Assembly (NCBI GenBank): GCA_028023455.1
Contig: JAQFVV010006215.1
Span: forward strand, 12,627,473-12,691,472
Length of the DNA stretch: 64,000 bases
From: Epiperipatus broadwayi
Taxonomy: Eukaryota > Onychophora > Udeonychophora > Euonychophora > Peripatidae
Direction: 5' to 3'
Position 1 is the first letter of the stretch; each line of letters begins with the position of its first letter. Made by a program: the position numbers and the translations under genes. A model generated the notes under the pieces. That model worked only from the letters and a program-made list of their open reading frames with translations, did not search any database and had not been told where the DNA came from. Below are positions 37,665 to 49,697 of this stretch, piece after piece.

Positions 37665-38649
37665 TAACAGGCTTTTTTTTTTTAGCAAACTTTTATTTTT
37701 AACAACTTCAATGTGAGTCTCAAAGATAAAAAAAAAGATACATTTACCCACTCCATTGAGCATTATAAGAATTTTTTTTTTTAACTTATTAAAAATTAGT
37801 TTAAAAATAAACTTTGTATTGATTTTAAATGTTTTTATTTGAAAAGGTGTTCATTTAAATTGTTTATTTTTTAGTTTTTAATTAAAAAATAATAAAATTC
37901 AGATCAATAAAAAAGCTTTTAAGCTTTTTTTTTTTGTTTCATTTATTGTTGTTTCAAAGACAGCCGGTTCATTTTTATTGATTTGTATTGAATGTAGCTG
38001 CATCAAAATCCACAAAGCAATTCACTCCCCCTCCCCCTGATTCTTCCCTCCCTCCCTCTCTTTTTCTTTCGTCTCCACACTTTTTAAAAATCCAGTAAAA
38101 AGAAATATAATAAGTTTTGAAGACAAAATCATAAAAATTTTCAAACAAATCTGTCAATTACAAATCAAAAAAAGTTGTTTGAAATTCTAAATCAATCAAT
38201 TTTGTAAATGAGTAACAGATTTATTAAGAAAAATCTGAAGAAACTTTGAAAACTTAGAATGGTCTTTTAAAATTTGAAAAAACAAATACTACTAAAAGTT
38301 TGCCAAAAAAAAAAAACCCCTATCAATGAAAACTAATACTAATAAGTTTTAGATTACACATTGAATTTATAAATTAAGTTATAGTACTATTATTTTGATA
38401 AAGTGCCATTTTCTAAATAAATCTTCTAATAATCAATTAGTCATCCCAGTATTTTTTTATGAAGTCAAAGTAGTGTTTAACAAGTAAATAAAAGATAAAA
38501 ATGGAAATGTATATAGCAGACTAAATTGACACGCATCATTTATCCATGAAAACACTAGATTCAACACATATATATTACACAATTGAGAATCTATGGATTT
38601 TGTATATATTAGATATATTACTTCATACAAATATACCTCATCATACAAT
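37665..38649. other. intron segment with a polypyrimidine tract
   Basis: AT-rich with long T and A runs. At about 38025-38075 the plus strand is an almost pure C/T tract (CCCCCTCCCCCTGATTCTTC followed by CCTCCCTCCC), able in principle to form triplex DNA. No gene seen. Confidence 0.55.
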
Positions 38650-40130
38650 TGTGACAGAATGGGTTCGAACCCAGTCACAAATAATATTATAGGTGACGGT
38701 AAATAAACGTATATGTATATATAAATTTAATTTTATTACGTGGTGGTGGTTACATAAATACACAAATGAGGGGAAGGGGCTCTGTCATTTTGAAACGATG
38801 TATATGGGCGTGTGACGAATGTGTGTGTGAATGGGTTAGGTAGTTGAAAAGAGAGAAATGATATTTTTATTTCACGTTAGAAAAGCCTAGAAGTTTCCAT
38901 CAGAAATGAAATTTTACTTTCTTTTGTTTACAATAAAAGCAGTGATAAAAGTTTTTCACACGTCAACCAAAATCTGGTTAGGCAGCATTGGAAACAGGAA
39001 GTGAGATCAAAATAAACTCCTAGAATGAATGGCGAGGACTATAAAAGAGATACATCCATAATGCACAGGGTCTTGTCCCTGCAGAGCTTCAGCTATTAGC
39101 AGTGGAATCGTGATGGCAGATCAAAAGGAAATGCTGGGGTAGCTGCTTCGTCCAACAATACAAAGATGCCTCAGAATAAAAAATAATTACCAGCGTCAGA
39201 ACCAAAGCGGAGTTTCATCAAACAACGGCCATACACGAATACAAAGATCGGGAATCCTCGCACTGAATTTCGTGTTTATTACCTGCGATGACGGGAACTC
39301 TCAGAAATAAATAAATATTTTTCGACAAATTCCCCGGGGAAATTCAGGTAAAGAACTTTATGTATTGATTTTTTTTATGAGAAAGAAATTGTTAACCGTT
39401 TATCATAAGTGAACTATGACAATCCAATTAACTTAATAAAGAAACTTTTTTAAATTATTTTGCGGACATTAATAGCGCAATTAGTATAGGAGGTCACGTG
39501 GAATAAACTCTTGCTATCGACTTTCGCTAGTTGAGTTATTTATAATAAACATATTTTATAGAATGTTGCATGTGTGCGTATCAAAGTGACAGAGCATTAA
39601 TTATAATTATGTTTAAAAGGATTGAGGGTTGAATTATATTTGTGTTATCTTAAAGATCAAAGGAATAATAATGGTCTTTGGAAGTATTTAATAAAATCTG
39701 ATTTGATAGTGAAACTCTAGAAATCTTATTGTGATATTTTCTTTGTATATTTTTTTTTATGTGTTTCAAAACTCTTAATCCCATTCGCATCTATTCCCGG
39801 TCTTGACGTCACCTGACCATGAGACTGAACTAGCCGGTGGTCAAAAACCTCCCTCACATTCCTTAAGATAGTGGTTCTTGTTGGTAATACATTCACTTCA
39901 CGTAATTCTTATATTCGTATAAGATTGGCGCTTGGAGTCCTATGAATGACCATAAATACGCGTTGGGAATGTATCACAATTAATGAGAACAAATTCAGAA
40001 GATATTTTGATCAACAGTAATTAAGTCAAAACCGATTTAGTTAAATATACATACGTAGGGACGTATGTTTTCTGTGTCGTTAAGTGTAATAGGTGAATTT
40101 ATTATATAGTGAGGATAAGGTTTTGTTACA
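38650..40130 (+). mobile_element. solo LTR, copy 2 (1481 bp)
   Basis: Same family and orientation as 20682-22193. It starts TGTGACAGAATGGGTTCGAA and ends TTTTGTTACA, so it has canonical TG...CA ends. The flanks acaat / aaaat suggest a decayed 4-5-bp duplication. A TATA box (CTATAAAAG, 39039-39047), an AATAAA-rich stretch (39305-39316) and a TGACGTCACCTGACCATGAG block (~39804) sit in the same order as in copy 1. No internal region lies next to it, so it is a recombined solo LTR. Confidence 0.78.
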
Positions 40131-41580
40131 AAAATGGAAATTATAATTTGTCAGCTTGATCATAAATTCAACAGTTGTACTTTTACACTAGAGAGATTAT
40201 AAATAATAATAAATATCAATAATGAGTACATATTTATAATATCAATTATCTTTAGCAAAGCTTTTTATTAAAATATTACGTTAGAAATAATAACTATATA
40301 GAGTTGATCATATGGTTGTTATTTTGTCTAATTTATAGTATAAAAATGATATAAACCACCTATTAATGTAATATAATGGGAAATTTTCATTTAAGGATCC
40401 TCACTAAGACTGTAAAAATACAGTAGCAAGATTATAAGACCAATGAATATATTTTTCAACAAATACATGTGACATTATTCAATCTATTATTGTAGAGACA
40501 CATCATCACTCAATTTAAAATGTGTAATAAATGAGTGGTAATACATACTAAAAAAAAAACATTGTGGTGAACTGGATTATAATTTTCATGAAAGGCAGAA
40601 TAGAATGAACAAACATATTAAAAAGATTTAATACAGATTATTTTCATTGGGAAAATAAGAATGAGCATAGAATACAATATACAGCTACAATTTAGTGAGA
40701 TGTTAGTAGTTATTCAAAAAGTAAAATTCATAATAGAAATTAAAAACAGCACAGAAAGATATAGATGGATATGTTAATACTTCTTAGACTGATTGGACTA
40801 ATTACCATAAAACTCATATTAAGTTTTTATTCTTTATCGCTCTTATTTTTTTAAAACTTCTAAAAGGTAAATGGCAATATCTATTTGCAAATGATTATTA
40901 ATAATAATGATGAGTATAAATTAGTTGCTGGGAGATAATAAAGCATCAAACCACTGACTGATGTGGTAGTTTGATCCAAATGATTTTTTTTTAATTTATT
41001 AAGCTGAGAATTGATCTACGAGCCTTTCCTACCATTATCCCATAGAGGTAAACCACACAGGACATCATCTAACAATTATTTAAAGTTTATCAAATAATAA
41101 ATTTTTTTAAAAAAATCAAATCTCATAATTAAGATAAATTTGTATTTCATCTTGGAATTACCCATTCATATATGATTAATCAATTTTTGCTGAAATATAA
41201 TACTGACTAAACACATTTAAAAAACCACTAATGCATGCAAATAAACACTGATTAAAATAATGGAAACACTAATTCATTTTTCCAATGTGCATCTAACAAT
41301 AAAAATGTAAGAGATACATGAAAAGATAAAATATATGTAATGCAATCTTACTGTAAAAATAAGTGATAAATCATTTTCAATTTTCTTCAGAAACTATAAA
41401 AACCTGTTAGAGATTTATTTTTAAAAAAGTTTTCCAAAATTATGTAATCATTATTAATAAATGAAGTTAAATATTATGTAAAAAATAAAAATAACAAATG
41501 TAATCACAAGAGACTATATGTTAAGCTGATCACAGAATTAAATTATAAAATTCGAAAACTTTAAAAAATAAAAATCTCTA
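40131..41580. other. USP34 intron segment, no feature seen
   Basis: AT-rich non-coding sequence. Some of it may be further decayed LINE sequence belonging to the minus-strand remnant that follows, but no motif could be identified. Confidence 0.45.
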
Positions 41581-41599
41581 ATGATAGTAAAACTTTAGT

Positions 41600-43330
41600 T
41601 TCATCATCATTAGTTATTTCGTAAAAGGCAAATCACACAAATCAGTTACACAATTCTATTTATTCTTCCAATACTAATAATAACTGTATTATTGAAAATA
41701 TTTGTTTCTTCCCTTACTTCATTTACTATCCATACATATTTCAACAATCTTTCTTATTTATCTACTTTTAATAAATATGCAATCATTTCTTCTATAAATT
41801 AATTCATTTTATGCATTCTCTTAGGATTTCAGTATTACTAATCCTTTCAATATCTTTTCCATACTTCTATAAATCCACATCTCAAAAATCTCTAACTTTT
41901 TCTTTTCTTTTGTCCTAATTAGATCTCTCCTTCCTAAAAAATCACACTCCAAATAACATTTAAAAGTCTTTTGCTTAATTCTCACTTCAATGAATAACAA
42001 AAACTTCATATCTTTGTTAATAGACCATTTAACTATTTCAATTCTGATTCTCAGATGTTGTTAAATACTTTTTTAAAACCATTAATCTATCCTGCAATTA
42101 CTACTGACTAATAATTTTTTTATTATTTTCCATTTACAGATGCATTTATTTTCATACAAACTTCCTACAAATATCAAATTGTAATATTTTATAGAGCATC
42201 TTTGTACTATATATAAGCACTGCCATATCTATCAGTAAATTGGTTATATGAACTTCTTATGTCAATGATAACTTCATTATCTAATCAATACTTATATAGA
42301 AATTCCACTAAATAACTATTAAATCAAAGCAGAATATAAATATTTTCATTTAATATTTCTCCCTTACATCTACCTTTTATAAAAACTTTAATCTTAAATA
42401 TATTTTTTGATTCATATATAAATTTCTGAAAAGATATCTCACCTAATCTATACTTTCCTACTTGAAAATATCTAACTCTATCAAATACAACTTCCTTTCT
42501 ATTTCTATATATCTCTTTATAATATTTTTAAACACTCCAATTACTTATCTTGTTTCTCTATCTTTTTTTAATCCAAACTGATATTCAGATATAAATACAT
42601 ATAACTTGTTGAAGTCTTAACTGCATATGAAATTAAACTTATTATTTTATAATCCTTATTCATTATCTACATTAGGTTTTCGTACCATAACTTCCATAAT
42701 TTAAATTGTGAATTTTAACTTAACTATAATTTTTACCTCATCTTTCAATGTTGCTAATCTATTTCATCTTTATATATATCACTTTCTAAATTAATATAAA
42801 TAAAACTATTTATTTCTACTATACATAAATCATTATCATATTTTTCTTAACTTTTCAATATATCTAAATCATCTACTAATAACTTGCCATTTATGAATAG
42901 ATCCATTCTGCAGCCTGCTTTCTTTATCCAGTATTTTAGTTTGTTAAAAATTAAATTAACCCTACATTTTCTTTGTAATTCTATTTTTATATATTTCTTA
43001 GAAAACCACATTCAAATTAAATTTATTGTTAAGCTTTCTACAAACTATTTCTATTTAAATAATATTTTCCCCCATTTTACTATTCATCTCATAAACCAAA
43101 TAATTTTATCCTCATAATCTGTAGTCTATAATGCAAGTTTCTTGAAGTTTTTCTTAAATATTTAATACCTTTCATTTGAATTTATTTTTCCATGTATATA
43201 GCCCATTTTTGTATTCAAAAAATTTGAAAAATGTTCTTTAATGTTTCGTAATTTATTAAATCTATTTTTTTTTTTAACTAAGACCTTTTTATAATCAATA
43301 AAATTTAATTTTCAATTCTACTACAATATT
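41600..43330 (-). pseudogene. decayed LINE reverse transcriptase, minus strand
   Basis: Conceptual translation of the minus strand gives blocks in RT order but with swapped and broken frames. In the 42490-42590 region FQFGLKKDRETR-like, VIGVFKNIIKRYIEI and KLYLIELDIF recall the pre-motif-A helix and motif A. At 41821-42009 an open frame reads VRIKQKTFKCYLECDFLGRR, then KLEIFEMWIYRSMEKI, which matches the C-terminal region (RIKLAK..F ... LE.FEMW.YRRM) of RTE/Jockey-type LINEs. Many stops and frameshifts show it is dead and older than the LINE at 22.2 kb. It sits sense with respect to USP34. Confidence 0.65.
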
Positions 43331-43527
43331 ACAGATCCTAAGAGCTATTTTTAATCTATTAATATATTAAATATAATCTAATTGAACCCTATTTTCAATT
43401 TCTCAAAAAATAAAATTTAAACTAGTAAATACACACACAAATAAAATAAAAAAAATAAAACATAGGGACAAATGCTTAAATTTATGATTAAAAAAAAAAA
43501 CTTGTAAAAAAAAAATTATATACTATA

Positions 43528-44584
43528 CACCTGGGTCTTGTTTTATGTGGTAGATAGATTCCACAGAAAACCCGCATTAAAAAAAATTGCACAAAAATAG
43601 ACTTAACTTACCTTGAAAAAGGGGGGATAGGGTCTGTAATTTTCAGAATTCGCATACAAGCAAAGCAACAAGGAAAAATTACTTCAAAATTCACATTAAA
43701 AAAATAAGGAAATAAAGTATGACGAATAAAAAATATCAAATATTTGAAAAAAATTGGTACAAGACAAGCTTTTTTTACTTTTTTTTTTATTAACTACAAT
43801 ATTTAATTTGATATTTTTTCATACGTATTTTAATCATTATCGCTATTTTCGAATGTGCGGTTCGTTTGTAAACTGGTAAGAAATCAGATTCATCGATGTG
43901 ATGTGATGTAGGTTCTTCTTGAACGAAGTCAAGAATCTCTCAGCAATTATGCCCAGAGAAACTTGTTAGCCACTTTATTTTCCATTCCCCACTCTTAATT
44001 TTTACCATATTCTGCTCCATACCATTTACACAATTAGTGACAATTTCAGTCTTGTGCTGTGTTAATGGTTTTCTGTTGACAACTGATTTTTATTACTGAA
44101 ATAAATTTTAAATGTTCACATTGTTTCTATATTAAAAAAATGAGGATTGCAATCAAAACAAAAAGATTATACATTATCATTAAAAATATTATTTTCAGTT
44201 TATAAAATCAATAAAATCTCCCGTTACTTATTTTTAAAAAATCTACATTATTTATTTCTGTTATACTTAACAAAATATATTTTAAAAGTTTAAAATATTT
44301 ATTGCGATATTTTTATATGTAAGTATAAATCTATTATTATTATTTACTCATTAGTATAAGTATGTTATTTATTTTAAATATCAGGCCATGTTCACGTTAG
44401 CTGCTAATATAATGTTATATTTTTGGAAAAAAAAAAGTTATTTTAAGTCAAAATAAGTTATTAATAATTTAAATTTCTTGATATCTAATAAATATAGTGA
44501 AATATGAAAAATATTAAAAAGAAAAATGAATCGCATAACTTCAAAATCGTATTAAAATAATCCACATAAAACGAGACCCAGATA
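43528..44584. mobile_element. Tigger/pogo-like MITE
   Basis: Left end CACCTGGGTCTTGTTTTATG (then TGG) and right end, reverse complemented, TATCTGGGTCTCGTTTTATG (then TGG). TA dinucleotides abut both ends, as expected for a Tc1/mariner-superfamily target. Subterminal CCGCATTAAAA and GAATCGCATAAC motifs are reminiscent of Tigger-type ends. No transposase is encoded. The exact right boundary is uncertain by a couple of bases. Confidence 0.6.
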
Positions 44585-44586
44585 TA

Positions 44587-45185
44587 CCAAAAATTAGGGA
44601 TGCCAAATCAATGATGATATCATTCAAATAACGATATACATAAATAAAAAAAATTGAGTCAATTAAAAGAAAAAATATAAAAATTATGATGTATTTTGAA
44701 CATTAACATGTGGCCATATAACCAGTCCATTACATAATTAATAATCCAAATTGAAGTGTGACATTGAGCTTTCCTCATATGCATAGCATCATCGTTATAT
44801 AATTAGCATTGCCAATGTGATGCTGTTTGATATTAGCCTTTGTAAACATGATGATGGTAAAACTTTTCTGTTAATTTCCATCACACCAGCCTATTACATA
44901 ATCAGCACACCAATAAGTAGTTGTATATGTTTCATTATTTTTTTCTTATATAATGCATATCTTTCTATATTTAATTATATATTTTATTATAATTTAAGAA
45001 TATATATCAAAAACATATAATCACATACATTTATATATATGGATTTTATCACTATATATATATTTTATACAATTATGCCAGAAGCATTAGTTGTGTGCCT
45101 TCTATTGAATATATAAATTTCATTATTTCTTTTTTTTATATTTTAAAACTTATTGCTAAACTACTAATTTTTGTACATTTAATAA
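44587..45185. other. intron segment, no feature seen
   Basis: AT-rich. The open frame at 44817-45020 is hydrophobic by composition only and shows no family motif. Confidence 0.5.
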
Positions 45186-45911
45186 CTACATCCGGTACTC
45201 ATCTTATAGCTAAAGACGCCGCTCTATGGCGCAGTTTTCACGATAAAACACATAAAAATGCTGTTTCCTCGGCTGACACGTTCGAACCCGCGTTTTCTAT
45301 AATACAACTTTTTTGTTGTGCCACAGAATGCAGGCCACTATGTCGCGTCGCAGTACAGCATTTTATGTCATGTCGCATCGCAGCAAATACATTTTCCGAA
45401 TCCGCACAGTTTATAAAATAGTTACGGCTTGATGAGAGAGTTGGTTTTTGAATTGAATGGAAATGTTGTTTTCATTGGATTTTTTTTTATTTTAAAGTAT
45501 TGAAATGTTCAGAATTTTTAAAATAATAATTCTAAGACTTTTTACAACGTACTCTGTTGAAGTTTTAATTGGGAAAATGTTAAATATCTATGTTTTTAGT
45601 GAGTTGCAATTAGGTAACGCGTCAAGTAACGTACTGTTCGTAACATTCCACGAGACAAAGATTCTACCGTGTGTATATTTTTGAATTAAAAAAGAGTGGT
45701 ACCAAAAAAATATCCAGTAAGAAAAGTACAAATATACACGATTTTTTGTAAATTTCATAAAAAGCAAAGATTATAAACATGTTTAATAAGTAAAGAAGAC
45801 ATTTATATGTGTTTGTTTGTTGTTTAAAAAAGTTTGAGTTTCTTTCTTTTTGTCCGAGTACGTTTACGATTTTGAAATATTTTATTTTAGCATTACAAAC
45901 AACAGAACACT

Positions 45912-46018
45912 CGTCTTGCATTGGTGGTCGAGAGGTCAGCGCGACTGCCTTGCACTTGCAGGCAATTGCCCGGGTTGCGGGTTCGCATCCCGGCCGATGC
46001 TATGACACTTAAAAAAAG
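45912..46018 (+). mobile_element. tRNA-derived SINE, copy 2
   Basis: Inserted in the hAT-like element. A perfect 13-bp target-site duplication ACAACAGAACACT lies at 45899-45911 and 46019-46031. The related element at 51907-53019 carries this target once (52331-52343, reverse complement), an empty site. The body folds as a tRNA: acceptor GCATTGG pairs fully with CCGATGC, D-stem GTCG/CGAC, an AGAGGTCAGCG D-loop, a TGCCT/AGGCA stem and box B GGTTCGCATCC. The long region between anticodon stem and T-arm suits a type II (Ser or Leu class) ancestor. The anticodon loop is not canonical, so it is not a working tRNA gene. An A-rich tail follows. Confidence 0.93.
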
Positions 46019-46029
46019 ACAACAGAACA

Positions 46030-46076
46030 CTAACCCTAAAACTAACCCTAAAACTAACCCTAAACCTAACCGTAAC
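46030..46076 (+). repeat. telomere-like CCCTAA array inside the transposon
   Basis: Three AACCCTAAA-type units followed by an ACCTAACCG variant, i.e. degenerate TTAGGG-type repeats on the minus strand. The same array in reverse complement lies at 52276-52332 within copy B, so it is an ancestral part of the element and not a chromosomal end. Confidence 0.8.
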
Positions 46077-46749
46077 AACTTTTACTTTTTATTGTCATTC
46101 TATTTGAAGTAAAAAATTGCCGTAATATCTCTTTGTAAAAAAAAAAATGTAAAACGAAGACTAAAAAAATAAAAAATAGACTAAGAAATTTTACTTTTTA
46201 TTACGATTATTATTTTTTAGTTAAACAACAATAACAAAAAAAAAGTCGTAACACAAGTAAAAAAATATCCGATAGAAAATTGATAAAAAATAAAGCTGTA
46301 ACACAAGTAAAAAAATATCCTCCGATAGAAAATTCATAAAAAAAAAAGCCGTAACACAATTAAAAAAATATACGATAGAAAAAACACGAATCAAATTGTA
46401 ATTTGTTGATTTTATTTTACATTTATTATTATCATTTAAATTGTATATGTTAATAAAAAATAATATTTATAAAAAATGATTTTGTTTTGTTTTTATTTTC
46501 GCATTACAAAAAAAGCATGGCAAAATTATTATAATCAACGGCCCGGGAATAGTCATATTTTATAGTTTTAGCGTGAAAACGGCGCAATCCAACGGCATCT
46601 TTATCTATAAGACAAGCACCCTACATCCAAACATTTTGATTACTTGCTGGTAATATTTGTCAAAATATATTTCAGAAATTTGTTTGTAACACAAAAATAA
46701 AAACAAAATATACAAATCTAAAGCATAAATACTAGTATATATACTTTTA

Positions 46750-47105
46750 AGCTAGATGTAATCAGAGGGGAATTGAATCCAGACTTTCAAGCTCCCTTTA
46801 GTCATCCACTCCATCTTATACAACTGGTGCACATTGCCACATACATATCAGAAAGTGAAGAAGATTGAAACCTGTCCATTAAAGCTTGAATATTTGCTAT
46901 CTTAATATAAACCAAGCACTTATATATACGTGTGGGAGTGATGATCCAGACCAATTAATGAGTACTGGTTCAGCATGAAATATATATATTGCAGATCATT
47001 TATCTTTACACATGTATGTCGTAGTGTGTATCGGTTGTATAAAATAGTGAATGATTAAAGGGAGCTTGAAAGTCTGGGTTAAAATCCCCTCTGATTAAAT
47101 CTAAA
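46750..47105. mobile_element. MITE with ~75-bp terminal inverted repeats
   Basis: Left arm: GTAATCAGAGGGGAATTGAA, then TCCAGACTTTCAAGCTCCCT, TTAGTCATCCACTCCATCTT and ATACAAC. The right arm is the reverse complement (GTTGTATAAAATAGTGAATG, ATTAAAGGGAGCTTGAAAGT, CTGGGTTAAAATCCCCTCTG). The centre contains GTACTGGTTCAGCATGAAAT, related to a fragment near 35790. No coding capacity. Flanking duplications are not clear. Confidence 0.82.
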
Positions 47106-49291
47106 ACATGTACATCAAAAAATACATAAACTATAATTTTCACCTTAAATTTTTTTCTAGCATTTCTTTTTTATTTTAAATTTATCACAAAAAAAAATAT
47201 TAAATTTTAAAACTTATATTAATTTGTTGTAATTATTTCTTATCCTGATATGGTATTATTTAAAGAAAAATCAAATCTCTATTCAAAAATGAAAAACATT
47301 CCAAAAATTACAATTTCTATTGAGAATATGTCTAAGTTTATCAATATAAAGTTTTTCTTTATTCATTCTTTCATTATATATTTTTTACATTCTCTAAACT
47401 TCTAACTTTATAATTATTATATTTACTACTTTTATAATATAAAATATAATAGAATTCCTATATTTACATTTATTGCTTAAATATTGTTTTAAATTTATTT
47501 TTAGTTATGCCAACATAGTTTTCCTATTACCATATTTGCATTTACCACATATAATTTTATATTATTTAAATTTTGATATTTTATTTTATTATTATAATTA
47601 AATAAACAACCATATAATAGAAAATATACTTTGATAGTATACAGTAATAAAGTGCATTAACAATAAATATACTGTGTAAAAACATTTCATTGATGGTCCT
47701 TCATTTTGCTTCTTATGTAGCCAGAGAACATTTCCTGAATAATGATTCATTATATTAAAATAAAGCCTGTAGAAAAAATAAATAACTTGATGCACATTTA
47801 AAAATTTATTTTTGATGCACTTTTTCTATTATTAAAGTTTTTTATTTTTGTATTCTCTAACCAATCGAATTTTAAATTATTTTTGCTATGCTGTTAATTT
47901 ATTTCTAAACTGAATGTATTTTACATAAATGCAGTCAAAATTAAATAACAATTAGATAAAGAAATGCAATGTTAAGTTGATTGCTGTAGTTTTAATAATA
48001 TAAATGATTAACTCTTTTTTTTTCTCTTTGCTAATACTGTATTTCATATGTTTATAATAAGTTGACATTATCTTGAATATGTCAGAGACAAATTAAAAAA
48101 ATAATGATTTAAAATTAAGCAAATAAATTATATTTTTAACTTAGTTTTAGTAATTTCTGTTATAAATTATATTTTTAACTTAGTTTTAGTAATTTCTGTT
48201 CATATAAAGTTGTTTATTAACTGCATGATGTATGAAATCACCCCCACCCCCCTCAAAATAACTTACAATTACAAAGATATTTTTTAAGTGCTGGCAAAAT
48301 AATGTTCATTAAAAATTTTAATTCAAAACTGTGTGAATATATTTTAGTTAATATACACATTTTAAAATGTATTATTAATGCACTTTGTTATTGTATGTTA
48401 TCAAAATATATTTTTGATTATATATTGTACTGAATATTCAAGTTATTCTCCTTTTCCTTATCTTATTTGTAATTGGTTTGCTTTAACTTTTCAAATGTTG
48501 ACTATGGAAAGGTTTATTCCATATATTAATTTTATTGGCAATATCTGAGTGCACTTTCAGCTGATGAAGCCAGCTTCATAGCATTCATGGGTGGCTGGGT
48601 ATGTTGTAGCATTTAAATATACAATGTTAATTTATTTAAATTAATGATTTAAATATTCCATTTGTTAGAGTGGGGTGCTATTCTCTTTTTTATTAATGGC
48701 ATGGATGTTATTAACAATTAGTCATGCCCCTTTCACTTTATGTTTTCTATCATCTCATTCAGTGCAAACAATTTTAACATTTATTAGTTCAAATACCTGA
48801 CCGGATTTTACAGATTTATATTCAGTTATTTTTAGTTCACTTGTATAAATATTTGCATTGGGACATACTGGTGGCTATATTTGCCTTTGAGTCATCATAG
48901 TATAACGATTTGCAAGTAGCGTTATTACTACACTCGATTTTATACATGATCTGAGATAGGTTTCTTGTTGCTAATATTACGAGTCATATCTATAATTTGG
49001 CCAGATCACATCTGCAATCATCAGAGCAGCTGATATCATTTAAATAGTTTTGCAGAGATGCTGATTTTCTTCATTTCTGCAACATTTATTCAAATGGCCT
49101 TCTTTATCAGAACAAAAACAAATGTGACCCCGCCAAAATATTGGTATAACAAAAAACAACTGCATATACAAATAAATTTAAAATATTTTTATATGTGGGT
49201 ATGTATATGCATGCAAATATGCACAAATATGTGTGCATCTGTGAATATATTTATATTTCTTTTTAAAATGTGTTAAAATAAATTAATATAC
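47106..49291. other. USP34 intron segment
   Basis: AT-rich, no gene seen. A 39-bp unit containing TATATTTTTAACTTAGTTTT is tandemly duplicated at about 48122-48200, and a C-rich run lies near 48240. Confidence 0.5.
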
Positions 49292-49697
49292 CTCCATATT
49301 GGAATGTACACTATGTTTATAGGCCACATAGAGTGGAAAGTTCATTAAAAACACTTTGGCAACAAATTGTAATAGTCTCTCTTTTTCCTCATTGCACCAT
49401 GATTCAGGTAAATCTTCAGACAAACTTTTAGATTCATCTATACTATCGGACTGTTTTTCTGTAGATTCTTCAGAAGAAATTTGAGTTTCACTTTCTTTCT
49501 CTGAAGGTTTTGTTTCCCGCTCAATGTTGTGCAACTTGCAGGATTCTTCAACATTATCATTTTTCTTTTCTTGTTCTTGTTCTTCAGATTTAGCAATTAA
49601 GCTTTTTATAACATCAACACTTACATTAACAATACTTTGGATAATACCATTAAGCCGATCAAAATTTTTGTAATCCTTGAAGCAACACATACACTGC
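49292..49697 (-). CDS. USP34: USP34 ubiquitin hydrolase, N-terminal-region exon (406 nt)
   Basis: A minus-strand exon: one base completing a codon (likely Arg), then 135 codons ending at GAG before donor GTATAT (49291-49286). The acceptor is TTTTTTAG (intron ends at 49698). It starts QCMCCFKDYKNFDRLN, matching vertebrate USP34 QCLCCFKEYKHLEIFN. It ends ESWCNEEKERLLQFVAKVF, then FPLYVAYKHSVHSN, matching STDEKEKLLLCVAKIF...FPLYTAYKH. Between lies a low-complexity acidic, Ser/Glu-rich linker (SEEQEQEKKNDNVEES, SSEESTEKQSDSIDESKS), as in the family. About 45 residues should precede it. The exon encoding them was not found, so either it is upstream of the window or translation starts at the Met within this exon. 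Confidence 0.92.

Larger units (their letters stand above)
45194..46620 (+). mobile_element. hAT-like element copy A with telomere-like repeats (1427 bp)
   Basis: Left end GGTACTCATCTTATAGCTAA (continuing AGACGCCGCTCTATGGCGC); right end as reverse complement GGTGCTTGTCTTATAGATAA (continuing AGATGCCGTTGGATTGCGCC). About 50 bp of inverted similarity ends in GTTTTCACG. Perfect 8-bp target-site duplications CTACATCC lie at 45186-45193 and 46621-46628. Contents include a CGTCGCAGTACAGCA/CGCATCGCAGCA pair near the left end, a CCCTAA-rich array (46030-46076), a SINE (45912-46018) and about three copies of a ~52-bp unit (46246-46383). A second copy is inverted at 51907-53019. No transposase. Confidence 0.93.

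Noticed and set aside
20682-40130. The two LTR copies as the ends of one giant retrotransposon
   Set aside because: The 16 kb between them contains USP34 exons, LINE, Penelope and MITE sequences, and copy 1 has its own target duplication; they are independent solo LTRs.
45919-46001. A functional tRNA gene
   Set aside because: The cloverleaf is largely there, but the anticodon loop is not canonical, an A-rich tail and target-site duplications flank it, and a second diverged copy exists, so it is a SINE.
46030-46076. A true telomere or chromosome end
   Set aside because: The CCCTAA-like units are few and degenerate, and are part of a transposon present in two copies.
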